The translations under genes and the position numbers were made by a program. The notes beneath the pieces are model-generated. The model made no database searches. It was given only the letters and a program-made list of their open reading frames with translations, and had not been told where the DNA came from. Below, one piece after another: positions 1 through 11,607 of a stretch of DNA of 64,000 nucleotides. Each line of letters starts with the position of its first letter. The first letter of the stretch is position 1. Source of the DNA: Vanilla planifolia. Its lineage: Eukaryota > Streptophyta > Magnoliopsida > Asparagales > Orchidaceae. Where the stretch lies: positions 27,186,569 to 27,250,568 of the forward strand of contig CM043871.1 in assembly GCA_023846275.1 (NCBI GenBank), given 5' to 3'.

Positions 1-1659
1 TGTAACTTTCTCAAAGGTGGCTTCAAGTCCCTAATAAATCTAGAAGAGGGCCTTTTATCCTTTTTTTTTATTTTCTTTCATAACTCTTTCTCCATATCAA
101 TAACAATTGATTCCTCATAACCATCGATAACAATCTCCCAAAAGTTTTGTGACTCGAGAAGAGCTTTGAACTGAATACGCCAATTCGTACAATTTTACTT
201 GGTCAATCTTGGATTGTTTGTTGCACAACTCTAAACATTACTTGAAGAAAGAAAATAAAACAAGATTTATGCTTGTCAAAAAATGATAAAATATTTTTCC
301 AAACCTATCTCTAATACCACTTAATAGATGTCACTCCAAACTTATTTTTCTGATACTGCTTCTCCAAAGGCAACCATTTCTTTGTTTCCATCAATCTACA
401 TATTCTTAAGCAAAACCAAGCTAGAAGATGATTGTGGTGTTACTGCACCTCTGTCCTTTTAGAGCCATAAGAACAGGTCTTCTTATAGTCGTGCTCAACT
501 AATGGCGCCAAACCAGCAAGACTCCTCCATTGCTTTATTATACCAGCATGAATCAGTAGGGTGCACGATAGCAAAGCATAGTGCGCTCGACAAGTGTCAT
601 GGCTGCTTTTGAAATTTTTCCTTTTTTTGTCCCTTCACTGATAATAGTAGAGTCAAAAATCACAACCACTATTAGATAAGAAGAATTCAAGAAATTTGGT
701 GTCAATGATGTACGATGAAAAATCCAGTTGCAGTAACTAATGTCACAATAACAAAAATTGTGATGAGGAAATAGTCCACCCCAATGACAGCCTAGGAGTG
801 ACGAACTTAGGAAAAAAATCACACCAAGAATGTATCCTGCCCAAAATGGTACTGATTGAGATAACCCTCAACACAGTACTCACACGGTATGAAGACTGAC
901 AGTATCCATTCAATGAAGTAAATTGTGGGATTTTAAGGGTACGATTTCCACTTTAATGAAGTGGACAATGGTTCAGGCATCAAGTTGGAGCGCATTGTAT
1001 GACTACAGGATTAAATTATTCACTGCAAACAAAATTGGGCTGGGTTCCCATTTACAGCTCTCAGCCAAGCTAGTTCATATGCGATAATGATCAAGAAGAT
1101 CAACAATGGCAAGCAGGAAAAAGTTCCGAAAGCTAACACAAACAGTTTAGAGAACACCAAGAAGTCCACGAAGTCCAAGAGCCTGTAGAAGCTAACAGTG
1201 GGGAAAGAAACAACCTTAGAAAACTAGAAATTAAACTTGGTTAACTATTGTATAAATTGCCAGAGAGATGAGCATCCAACACGAAATATTGGACGTTACA
1301 CCCTAAGATTCCCCCAAAGAGTAAAAGCAGGGATCCCGCGAAATGTCCAAAGACCACCACCAATTATGCAGATGTTTAGCCCAAACCTCACATTGATGAT
1401 AACACCAACACTAACAAGCCGTGTGCAGTAATAGGAGAAATCTTAGGAGGAGCTATTCCCTCTTAGAATTCAAGCGAAGATGGAATTGGCTCGAGCAATT
1501 ACTGATACAAAAAGTCAGAAGATTTTAATCTCTGCAGGTCTAGGAAAACAATTGGTTCTCATAACTTTAGTGAGGAGCATGTGTAAAAGGTCTTGGAACT
1601 AAAAAAACAGAACCAATTAAAGCTGAACTCGAAAAAATGGTACTTAGATTATCGACCCT
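1..1659. other. AT-rich intergenic DNA, no gene recognised
   Basis: No open frame here looks like a known protein. The right part (about 1080-1450) has somewhat coding-like composition on the + strand just upstream of the gypsy pol remnant, so it may be decayed gag/protease sequence of the same element, but I could not recognise a motif. Open frames on both strands are short and AT-driven. Confidence 0.4.
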
Positions 1660-3480
1660 ATTTATTTGAGTTTTGAGGACAGAAATGGAGAGGTTAAAAT
1701 TGATGGAACCAAAGCAACAACTGTTCAAGAATAGACAAGACCAATGACAATCATGGAGGTTCAAGTTTCATAAGAACAATCCAATACTTAGGAAAATTTA
1801 TCCAAACGTTTTTAGAGATAGCAAGACCTTTGCATGACCTTACTCAAGACAAAAGGGCGAGTGAAATGAGGAACACGAGATAACATTCCTCTTGTTAAAG
1901 AAGAAGATTTGTGAAGCTCTCATATTAGCCTTACCCAACACATGACAACCAATCAAAATTGAGGCAGATGTATTAGGATATGCTATCATAACTGTGCTTC
2001 CACAACATAGATAGCTTGTAGCATATTATTCTGAGACATTACAAGGGGCCTAAAGAGCTCATTTGATGTACGATAAAGACCTACTGACACTCCATCAAGC
2101 CATGAAATGTTGGCAGCTACATCTCCTCAAAAAAGAGATTAATCATCAACTTTTTACAGACATGAAGACCCACCTTAAAATCCAACTAGCAAGAAAAAAT
2201 GAATGACTAATATATAATGATGCAAACTAGTCTTGAAATACATGAACAGATATTTGAACAAACCGGTAGATATATTGTAGAGGCCACCGGTGCGTGTTTA
2301 TAAATAGTAAGGTAGATTCAACTAATGTAACATGATTAGTGCTTGTTGAAGAATGCTAAAGATCCTAAGACCCTCGAAATACTTGTTACTAAAAGGGTTT
2401 ATTATATTGTGGGAGTCCAATACGCATTCCATGAGGAAAAGATTGGATTTAATGGATTTAGGAAGCACACACATCTAAGGTATTAGGACACCTCAAAGTA
2501 AATAAGTCAATTCTTAATCTATGAAGGCATGTTTACTGGCCATAAATGAAGCTCGATTGCACGAAGTACACTAGAGGATGTGTACTTAATAATATATTGC
2601 AGCACAACGACACAAAATATGGATTATATTTGCTAGATAAATATCAAATAAGACATGGAAAAGTATATTTATGGACTTTTGTAGAGGTTTGTTCATGGTC
2701 GTAGACATTCTTAAAGATGGCTAAACTTATACTTTGGTAACAAGAAATAACAAGATGGCAACATGTCTACTTTTCAAGAAGGCATGCATAAACTATGGAT
2801 TACCAATTAACATCACCTCTGATTGAGATTCATGGTTTTTAAGTAAATTTTGACAAATTCGAAATAATGATGGATACGACACTACAACGAAGTACAACTT
2901 TTCACCTTGCAATTGATGACCAGAGGAAGTCATGAATCGATTTATGGAACACCTAATGAGAGAGTATAATTCAAAGCAAGCAAATACTAAGTTTAAGAAT
3001 ACACCATATATCTAGCTCGCCTATAATCGGTCCATGCATAGTTATATCATATAAATCCTATTCGAGATATATATTGGTTATTTGTTGCAAAGTCCATTTC
3101 ACTTGAAGTTTTATCTTAACACCTCCAAGGGAACCAAGGGAATAACATAATAAAGGAATTAAAGATTCATACAGACTATTTAGATAATGCATTGTAATTA
3201 GAAAATAGCTAAAGCTCTTGTAAAAGAAGTGTACAGAAAGGCATGAGAAAAGTCATGTTGAGAAAAAGATTTATGTTAGAAATCTAGTTTGGTTATATCC
3301 CAAAAAGGATTAAAAGGATGAAATAAGAAGTTAAAGCTAATTTGATAAAAGGACTTGAGTAATTAAACAGATAAATGACAACGTTTACAAATTCAATTTG
3401 CCAACCTACATGGAAAGTTATTCAATAGTGAACATTAAGAATGTAAAGCCATTCAAGCCATCAATACTAAATTAAAAAGA
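1660..3480 (+). mobile_element. Degenerate Ty3/gypsy retrotransposon pol remnant (RT end, RNase H, integrase)
   Basis: Translating the + strand across frameshifts and stops gives, in order, the pieces of a gypsy polyprotein. About 1660-1860 resembles the end of reverse transcriptase (fragments KIDGTKATTVQE and IQYLGKFIQTFLEIARPLHD). About 1950-2190 resembles RNase H (IEADVLGYAI, LVAYYSETLQGA, YDKDLLTLHQAMK). About 2500-3150 resembles integrase (HVYWP, CINYGLPINITSD). About 3370-3480 resembles the C-terminal tail (DNVYKFNLPTYMESYSIVN). Many stops and frameshifts show it is long dead. No LTRs were recognised, so the limits are those of the readable coding remnant. The order RT-RH-IN is the diagnostic order of Ty3/gypsy rather than Ty1/copia elements. 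Confidence 0.8.
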
Positions 3481-3789
3481 ACCACTAGGTATTACCACCA
3501 TTAAATAATATCATAATAGCAATGAGAATTCATTATTTGAGAAATTATCCTCAAGAGAAGAGAAAAAATCACAAGACATGGAACCAAAAATTTGCTTCCA
3601 TAGTTAATGAAAATGCCAATTATTAATAGCCATTAAATGATACAAAATGGATCAAGGAAAAACCATGTTCCTTGTTTTTCTCTTTTTCAACTTGAATTAT
3701 TGCACCACAAATATCTTCTCTTGGGGATCAAAGATTCAATAAAGCATGAATGTAACAAAGAAGGGTCAAATGATCAACAATCAACCCAA

Positions 3790-4170
3790 CCTTGCCCAAA
3801 GGGGGGAGAGAGCTTAAGAAGAGAATAAATGTTCCCTCCCTTCCCAAGAGGATCAAGGTTAACTTTGATGTTGTAAGGAAATCTAAAAATGTACCTCTGG
3901 GTGTTATGATCCAAGATCATTGTGGACATCTTCTAGCTATTGGTTGGATTTTCTCTCATGCAATTCCTGTTGTTGAGTTTCCGACTGCTTGGGTGGCTAT
4001 GCACAATATTTTACACTAGATGAACAAAGTTGCTAAAGTTTGGTTGAGGACAGCTCAACTCTCACAATTGTGACAATTCATGACTCATATGCAAAGTTCA
4101 TTTTAGAAAACATTTAGTCATTTGAACTTTGGCCTACCACTTATTAGTCTAAGTCTTAATGCTTGATCCT
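3790..4170 (+). pseudogene. RNase H-like (LINE/RVT_3-type) domain remnant
   Basis: An open + strand frame from about 3792 to 4019 encodes a stretch with PKRIKVNFDVV, then PLGVMIQDHCGHLLAIG. This resembles the first strands of the plant RNase H-like domain found at the end of LINE ORF2 proteins and in related free-standing proteins (pattern G-W-x-K-x-N-F-D ... G-x-x-x-R-D-x-x-G). Past the stop, KVWLRTAQLS in the same neighbourhood recalls the following helix/strand with its (E/Q)xDS motif, here degraded. It lies directly after the gypsy remnant and is probably a separate decayed insertion or gene fragment. No intact catalytic set is visible. Confidence 0.5.
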
Positions 4171-7100
4171 CACATCATTTTGCATGATATGTTCACTAGC
4201 CTTACCATATATTAATCTTAAATAATATAATTTTATAGCAAATTTCACCAAGTAGTTAGAACTTCTTGTTGCCCTAATGAATTGGATAGAACTTGTTTGA
4301 TATACAAATATATATTAATTCAAAATTTTATCCATGGCATGTCATGCTCCAAATACTAGCTTTGGTAACAATTCTCATTTTGTTATCCATATCTTTATTT
4401 TGTGGTATCTACAAAGTAGCACATCAACCAACCAAATCTTTTAAAACTTTTGAAATCAATTTTCCTAATAAGAAAGATGCAAGATTGAACAACAAATTAT
4501 GATAACTCCCAATATATCAACAACAATGACAACGGGAGATCACAAGAAGATTAACTTAGAAGCATCTATAAGAACAATAAGAGGGGTAAAGCAAGAACAA
4601 CAAACTCTTTGAACAAGGATTCTTTACTACACTTCATGCTTTTTCTGCAGTATCAAAGTTACCCCAAAGAGTAGGAAAAAGGGCCCATCTAATCTAGCTC
4701 AGCTTGTTCGAATAAGCAATCACAATGGTCAGTCATAGGCTCACTTTACATCTGATATCTCGGGCATATGTTTAACAAGATTCTTAGCAAACATTTGTTA
4801 CCATTTGCATGAAAAAATTGACTTTGGCATTATTGAAACATCAATTTGATACAAGAGGTGAGAGTTTTGCATAAAGATTAAAGATACATCAAGATCCATA
4901 TAAGAATTTAGCAAGAACCAAGTTCAAATATAAGTAATTGATCTGAGCTATGAGCCAAAAAATTAGTTCATACTATATCGCAAGCTAATTTTGAATCATG
5001 GTCAGATCACATCAAAATTGGTCGAAATTGAACCATAAGTATAAATATAAACTTATTATGATCAAGAACTTGATTGAAAATTAAAAATTAAAACATTTTT
5101 TATTCAAATAAATCTCAAAAAGGCAACCAAAGAGTCAAGTTAACTTGAATTGAGATTTGATCAAATCTCATCCAATACTAATATTGGATCCAGATGAAAT
5201 CAAACACAAATCTTGAGGTAGATCAAATTAGTTTGAGATTGAATTGTTAACAGACCTACTTCAAACTAAGATTAATTAGCCCTATCTTAAATCCAACCAT
5301 TTTAGTAATTCAGTCAAGCAGCTTCACCCGAGCCCATTATTACCCTTCATTGCTAGGGTCAAGTCACTATTTTTCCAAGTTGGGGTGAACCCATAAAAGG
5401 ATTCTTCTAAGCCGTATGAGGACAACTCACAAACACAACCTTAAAGTGTCTAAAAAAAAAAAGTTTATTCCAATGTGAATGCTTATTACTAGCTTAAAGT
5501 ACTATTGATAATCATTGAAAATTAAACTTAAAATATTATTATATTAGAGCTATACAACATATTTTATCTTATGGGACACATAAGCATATTAAACAGGTGG
5601 ACATTTGAAAGTTAACTTAGCAATAGTTTCATTATAGCTTAATTAATGTTTAGCATGGCTCCCAACAATTATAAGATGTGAATAAGCTAACAATTATCTA
5701 ATGGTTGTTTCTTTGTAGATTTTGAAAAACAATGAAGCAAATGAATGCTGATACAAACCATATGAATTAATTGTAACAAACAAACAAAATTGAAAAACTC
5801 TTTCACTTATCCTTTTCATTTGAGGGAATGCAATTAGGGATCATGACTTGCACTTATCAACCATAGTACAAGCTTGAAGCAAAAGATAGGAAATGTATTT
5901 TCGTTGCAGATCTTCTACAGCAAAACATCTTAGTGGAAGTACATTTGGCAACTTTAATAAAAGATTTTTCCATTGACAAAGACATGCATGACTAAAGTAG
6001 AAAACAAAAATGCTGAAAAAATGTAATAGAGATCAACATGAAAGACAAATCAAATAGTGAAAACACAAATACAACACAGGTGTTATATATAAAATTTTAT
6101 TGCATATGCAAAGCAAACAAAGAGGATCATGTGCAAAAAGTAAAAAGGTGTTGAGACGTTTGATTTTAAAAAAGTCATTGCTTCTGTTTTCCTTCCAATA
6201 AGATGCTCATGTGCAAAAATTTACCATAAAGGTACTTGTTCTGAAGAATACTTATAGTTAAAGTACACTTGTAATATTTATATAAGTTTAACTTATCCTA
6301 AAATATATTTATAATAATCTTATAGTATATGATAATATGCCTATATCGGTTTAATTATAATCATCTAAAAATATATTTATGATACATTTTATAAAATATT
6401 TGTAGTATATTTAGATAAATTTAATGTAAATATATTTGTCTTGAAGTATGAATAAAGTAAACTGAAAATATACTTGTTGTATATTTATATATATTTAACA
6501 TTTTTTGTTCAAAACTGAAATTTATAGAAATGAAAATAATTCATTTGTTGAAATTGGATTTCCATTATAGGATAACATGAATGCTACACCATGTTTCAAT
6601 AAACCACTTAAAGGGTTATAAAATATAGCAAGTATAGAAATCGGCCAACATTTCTATTGGCATCTAGAAACCAGTCAAAGAAGCTAGAGTAGGAGCAGCT
6701 AGATAGCTAAAAAGATATCAGCTAACTAAGGCTCGCTTTATGGATAATTAGCATATGCTTGCCCTACTTATTATGTGCTTAGCATAAGACAACTAACTTC
6801 AATACTATTGAAGAAAATATATTAATTATATTTATATACAAAAACTCAAACATCTATAACAAAATGAAAGTCATCCAAAAGTGGGACAAATCTTAGATAT
6901 TCGTTCAACTAATTTGATAGTGATCAATCTCGAAAATAGAGTTGAAGGTTGGGACAAGTTGTAATAACCAGCTTTAATTAATCAAAAATTTTATTCTTAA
7001 TCGTTATTTTCTAATTAGATATAAGATGGATAAATTTAGAATTTTAGGATTATTATAATGTGGGCATCTCGAAATATATACCAGATTGATTTAAGCATAT

Positions 7101-7684
7101 GACTAGACTTGAAGAATCCGTAGATGTAAGATTTGTAATTTTTTGAAGTTTAAATTTTCTAAAAATTTTTAAAAGATAAGAAGAGTAAAAAAAAGAGATA
7201 ATATAGAATAATCATTTTATTTAATACAAAGATAAGCTTTGATCTCTCCCCTAGGATTGACTTGATTCTTAAATGCATGTGAAAGAAGCCAAAAAAGAGA
7301 ACTCAAGGAGAGGAAAAGGGACATGATTATGATATATTTGACTTGGATCCTAGGGGGGAACAAAGAACAAAGTGAAAAGAAAAAAGAACTTTGGGAGAAA
7401 GGTTTTTTGACCCGTTCTTATTAAAATAATGCAATAAAGGTATGATTCCAATTGAATTTTCTCTTCTTAAATATCTGTTGTTTGAGTAGTTGTGGAGAAT
7501 GGATTTTGTGGATGTGGCAAAATTTTGTTCGAAAGACTTATTGGTTGTCCTATTGTGGTAATCATATAACAATATTAGAGCGATTGTCTTGTCCAATCTA
7601 TGTAGCTAGTGTTAACGAAGTGGGGGATCATTAGTCATGTACAATGGGAATAACAGTCAGGTCAATATTAGTCTCAAGCAATCG
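4171..7684. other. AT-rich intergenic DNA, no gene recognised
   Basis: Short open frames occur on both strands but none shows a domain, codon-like conservation or splice-linked partner. About 6230-6500 is very AT-rich, with repeated TATAAGT/ATATTTATA-like words similar in character to 9890-10450. About 5280-5460 is a less AT-rich patch that includes a TATA-like CATAAAAGG string, but no gene follows it that I can support. Confidence 0.4.
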
Positions 7685-8005
7685 TACCAAATGATACGCT
7701 AATAGGACAAGTACGATCAGGTTCAAGAAACATGCAAAAACGATTGTTTGTCCAATCCCTTGACCAACTAGTGACTGCTAATATGATCATACAGTACGAT
7801 ATGTTGATAGGACAAGTACGACTGGGTTCAGGAAATACACAACAACGATTGTCTATTTGATCCATTGCCTAACCAATGACTGTTAATAATTATACAGTAC
7901 GATGTGATAATTAGACAAATATGACTGATTCCAAAATAGGCATCACAGTTATCGTTCCTCTAACCCTCATGTCTAATCTATCATTGTTGGTGATCATAAA
8001 ATACA
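7685..8005. repeat. Degenerate tandem repeat, about 105-bp period, ~3 copies
   Basis: Three diverged direct copies follow one another. Each has the order ACAGTACGAT, ...GATAGGACAAGTACGA, ...GGTTCA(A/G)GAAA, ...CGATTGT..., ...CCAATGACTG and ends in ATNAT before the next copy. Copy starts are near 7690, 7792 and 7897. Weaker similarity to the CGATTGTCTTGTCCAATCT segment near 7583 suggests a partial copy further left. Open frames here are by-products of the repeat. Confidence 0.6.
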
Positions 8006-8586
8006 ATGTGAGAGATCGGATTGTACGATTTGAAGCAAAGACTAATGGATTTCAATTGATCTTGCAAAGAATTCGGTGATCGTTTGGAATAGCTGTTACA
8101 AGTATTTTTGCTATAAAAAATGAGCTATTTTGTAAATGAAAAGAAAGAAAAAGTAAGAAAATAAGCACATGAATGTCCATAAAGTTGAAAATAAAATTTG
8201 AACTATTATTAACAAAATACAATGAAAATTGTGTAAGAACTAAAAATATAAGATAAAAGAAAGAAAAAGGCTATGAAAAAAAAAACTCTTAGAACCATCA
8301 GATAAATAACTTAAATAATTGTTATATAAGTATACCGGCTTTATTGGACTACAAGATAGTATGAACATTTGCGTGATAGTATCATTTATATATGTTCAGA
8401 TTATGTGATAACACTATTATCAATGATATATATATCCTTATATTTATATATAAAGTATCATAAAATAAAAATATATGATAAAAAAAGAAAGGAAAAAAAG
8501 ACTATTAAGCTTGATGATTTGAAAGATTATAAGGAATAATAAATATAAATATTTTTTGTATGAATTTATCTTACAACTACCTGATA

Positions 8587-8822
8587 TGAGATAGACATCA
8601 CCCATATTGTCATGGGCACTTAGAAATAAGAAAACGGTATGACAAAGGCCCCATTCTTGTGAACACAAAATAATGATAACAGGGGATAGTAACAATATGA
8701 TAGATGAGATAAACATCACCCTTGCCATCATGGATACTTAAAAATAAGGTCATAACATAACAGAAGTCTTATCTTCATTAACATAGAATGTTGATAATAA
8801 GGTGTAGTAGTTCCATGATAGA
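8587..8822. repeat. Two-copy direct tandem duplication, ~118-bp unit
   Basis: The string TGAGATA(G/A)ACATCACCC starts at 8587 and again at 8705. The following blocks align in order (CATGG(G/A)NACTTA(G/A)AAATAAG, ...GATAACAGGGG versus GATAATAAGGTG, then ...ATGATAGATGA). The copies are clearly diverged, so the duplication is old. No gene is associated. Confidence 0.6.
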
Positions 8823-10807
8823 TGATGATACAACATGAGATCCCAACGAATAAGGATACCAATCATGGGAAAATCTAGGCCCAAAAATGAATCAATGTGA
8901 AATAAATAAGAAAGAAATAAATAAAATAAAATAAATTCAAACATAAAAATAAAGAAAATAAAAGATATGAGATGATATATGCTATATAATGAAAATATTA
9001 TATAATAACTATGCACATAGATGAGTACAATATATATGAGCCTTCATGCAATGATTTATTATGTGCATACTTTTTTATAGATTATTATGTATTATTTAGC
9101 AATTACTCTTTTTCTTTTATTCTTGGTTCACATTTGTATCTTGTATATCTTTGTGCTTATAACAAATAATTTTCTTTTTGTACATATCATGCTTATTCCA
9201 TACTTATATTATAAGCTAAAATGTAAACACACATAGAGCTGAGAGCCCCTAGATGATAGCTTAAGACTCCAAGAGATTGTATTGTATTTTGTGACTTTTA
9301 TAGAAGATTTTCTATATTTGAGGCTGATTGTATTTTGTAACATTAACTGCATTAGTGTTATTATTGTAACTTTTCTCTTTTATATGACAATTTGAACATT
9401 GTGCATTATTTTTTATTTGGTTATGTTAGCAATGATGATTGCAAAAGGAGATGTTTCTTTGTCACCCTTGATCATTTTAGTTTATGTACTATGTTTTGAT
9501 GCTTAGCTTTTACTCAGTAAATCAGTATTTGGACATATTTTATTGAGTTTTATTAGATTTAAGCTAGGCGGAGCATGACACGATCATATTCGAAGAATTC
9601 TTGGAAGACAAGGTAAAACTATAGGTATGAGTACAAAAAATGGTCTAATAAGAGGAATGAAAGTGCTTAACATGATAGCTCCTCTAAGTGTTCCAGTTAA
9701 TGGAGAGACTCTCAAACGAATTTTCACACATTCTTCACTTGCCAAGGAGCTAAAAGGTAATAGATGTTTTCCAATCTGACTTAAGGATTGTGCTAATTGT
9801 ATTACAACAAAGTTGTAATTCATTAATTATTCCAAATACTAACCAAATCTAAAAAAAATTGACGGTTATTTATATTCTTTGGAAACTTTCAAAAGTATAA
9901 TGGATCTCCTCTCACATTCATATATTATAATTAAATTATTAATATAGTTCTTATATATCAAAAAATATATTATAATATTATATTATATATTTTTAATATA
10001 CATGCACTTTAAGTATAAAAAAATGATATTTGTATGTTTCCATCATGTCTACTTATGAAAAAGTGCACCAAAAATATAAAATTATAAGTATACTATAATA
10101 GTATTAAAAATATACTTATTATAAGAGAATTATAATTAGTATAACTAAAATATATGAAATTGAATACTTAGACATAAATATACTTAAAATATGACATAAG
10201 CATATTATAAATGTATATATTAGATATATTAATTATATTATGAGTTTTGTTATAATATAATATAAACTTATATAATAACAACAAATATATTACAAATATA
10301 TTATAAGTATACTTATATGAGTATTATAGATTAGTAAAATCAAAATATGTAAAAAAATTAGAATCATATGTTAAATGATTATTAACACCAAAGCACACAA
10401 AGTATATTTAGATAAACATACTATAAACATATTATAAAAGGTAATGAAAAGTTAATAGAAAAGATTATGATAAAAAATTGCTCAATTTTGAAAAGCATAA
10501 ATGTAGCTGTATGATTCAATTTGTACAATAAGCACATGATACCAATTTGTTACATATTTTGGACAAACGGAAATCTTTTGACAGCTGTGGAGGCTGGAAA
10601 AAATAGTTTACAATATGGAAATCATGTGCCATCCACCCAACAGCAAGTTCTAACAGGATTACTTCACGATAACTGAGTAATACAATAACCCGGTGAAGGT
10701 ATCATCCTAGATCAAAATCTTACATTCAATTTAAAATTTACCAAGCATAAAAGCCAAATTCATGGTTGTTTCCTGGTCAGAAAGCTGTAATTCAAAAATA
10801 TACTTAC
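8823..10807. other. AT-rich intergenic DNA with a very AT-rich core (about 9890-10450)
   Basis: The stretch 9890-10450 is made almost entirely of A and T. It is rich in TATAAGTATA, ATATATTA and TATACTTA words on both strands, a pattern compatible with a decayed AT-rich MITE or low-complexity DNA. A GC-richer patch near 9570-9830 reads coding-like on the + strand (for example KRIFTHSSLAKELKG) but I do not recognise it. I searched this stretch on the - strand for the missing C-lobe exons of the kinase at 10.8-11.6 kb and did not find them. Confidence 0.4.
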
Positions 10808-11607
10808 ATGGTTCCTGCAACCCTTGTGCTGATGTGGGTCACAGTGTCAGGAAAAAGCTTTGCTAGGCCAAAATCTCCAATTTTTGGCTGGAAGTCCTTG
10901 TCAAGTAGAACGTTACTAGCCTTGATATCACGATGGACAATCGGAGGTACAGCTTCCTCATGCAGGAATGCAAGTCCATGAGCCGTGCCTATGCAAATAG
11001 CAGCTCTTTGAGGCCACTCTAAAACAGTTTGTTTATTATAGGAGCCTGGAAAAATATCATTTATGAATTTCGTGAAAAATTGAAGTTTGAACTTTATCTT
11101 ATGCACCAGTGTTTTATGCATACCAAATAGAGCATTGGCAAGGCTGTTATTCTCAACGTACTCATAAACCAGTAACCGCTCAGTGCCTTGAACACAACAG
11201 CCAATCAACTGAACCAGATTTGGATGCCTAATATTAGATAAGGTCTCAATTTCAGTCAAAAACTCATGGATTCCTTGCTTTGATTCAGCAGAGAGTGATT
11301 TTATTGCAATTTGAGTTCCATCCCTCAGAATTCCCTGGATATGGGAAAGATTCAGAAAATGCAATAAAAACAAATAAGCTAGCTATATCTCAGTGAATTA
11401 CTAATGTAACTATAAATCAACAAAGAAGCCAGCTGCAGATGATCATGATTAAAGAAATTATGCTACAGCTCACTTTATATACGATTCCAAAGCCACCACG
11501 ACCTATTTTGCTGGTAGGACTAAAGTTCCGTGTTGCTGACTTCAGCTCGTTATATGAAAACATAGGTATGCTGTTTGTTGACATGAAAGATGCGCCTGCA
11601 ATTCCAT
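10808..11607 (-). pseudogene. Receptor-like Ser/Thr kinase fragment (CRPK1/At1g16670-like), truncated after the activation loop
   Basis: Three exons can be joined on the - strand: 11607-11474, 11334-11124 and 11045-10808, all with GT-AG borders and agreeing phases. They encode FSYNELKSATRNF, the glycine loop IGRGGFGIVYK, the VAIK-type lysine in IAIKSL, the N-lobe with LLVYEYVENNSL, the catalytic loop HRDIKASN and the metal-binding GDFGLAKLF. They end at VSTRVAGT-like residues (ISTRVAGT), followed by a proper donor GTAAGT. This matches plant cytoplasmic receptor-like kinases of the CRPK1/At1g16670 type, which phosphorylate proteins at or near the plasma membrane. The APE segment and the rest of the C-lobe were not found in the following 10.8 kb, nor was an initiating exon upstream. 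It is either a truncated gene copy or a gene whose terminal exon lies outside the window. Kinase identity is secure; functional status is not. Confidence 0.75.

Noticed and set aside
8444..9016. Two hydrophobic - strand open frames that look like membrane proteins
   Set aside because: They lie in AT-rich DNA that is partly a tandem duplication. Their Phe/Ile/Tyr-rich composition comes from A/T bias, and no family or start context supports them.
9584..9823. Coding-like patch next to the AT-rich block
   Set aside because: Reads protein-like on the + strand for some 60 codons but I do not recognise it, and stops surround it.
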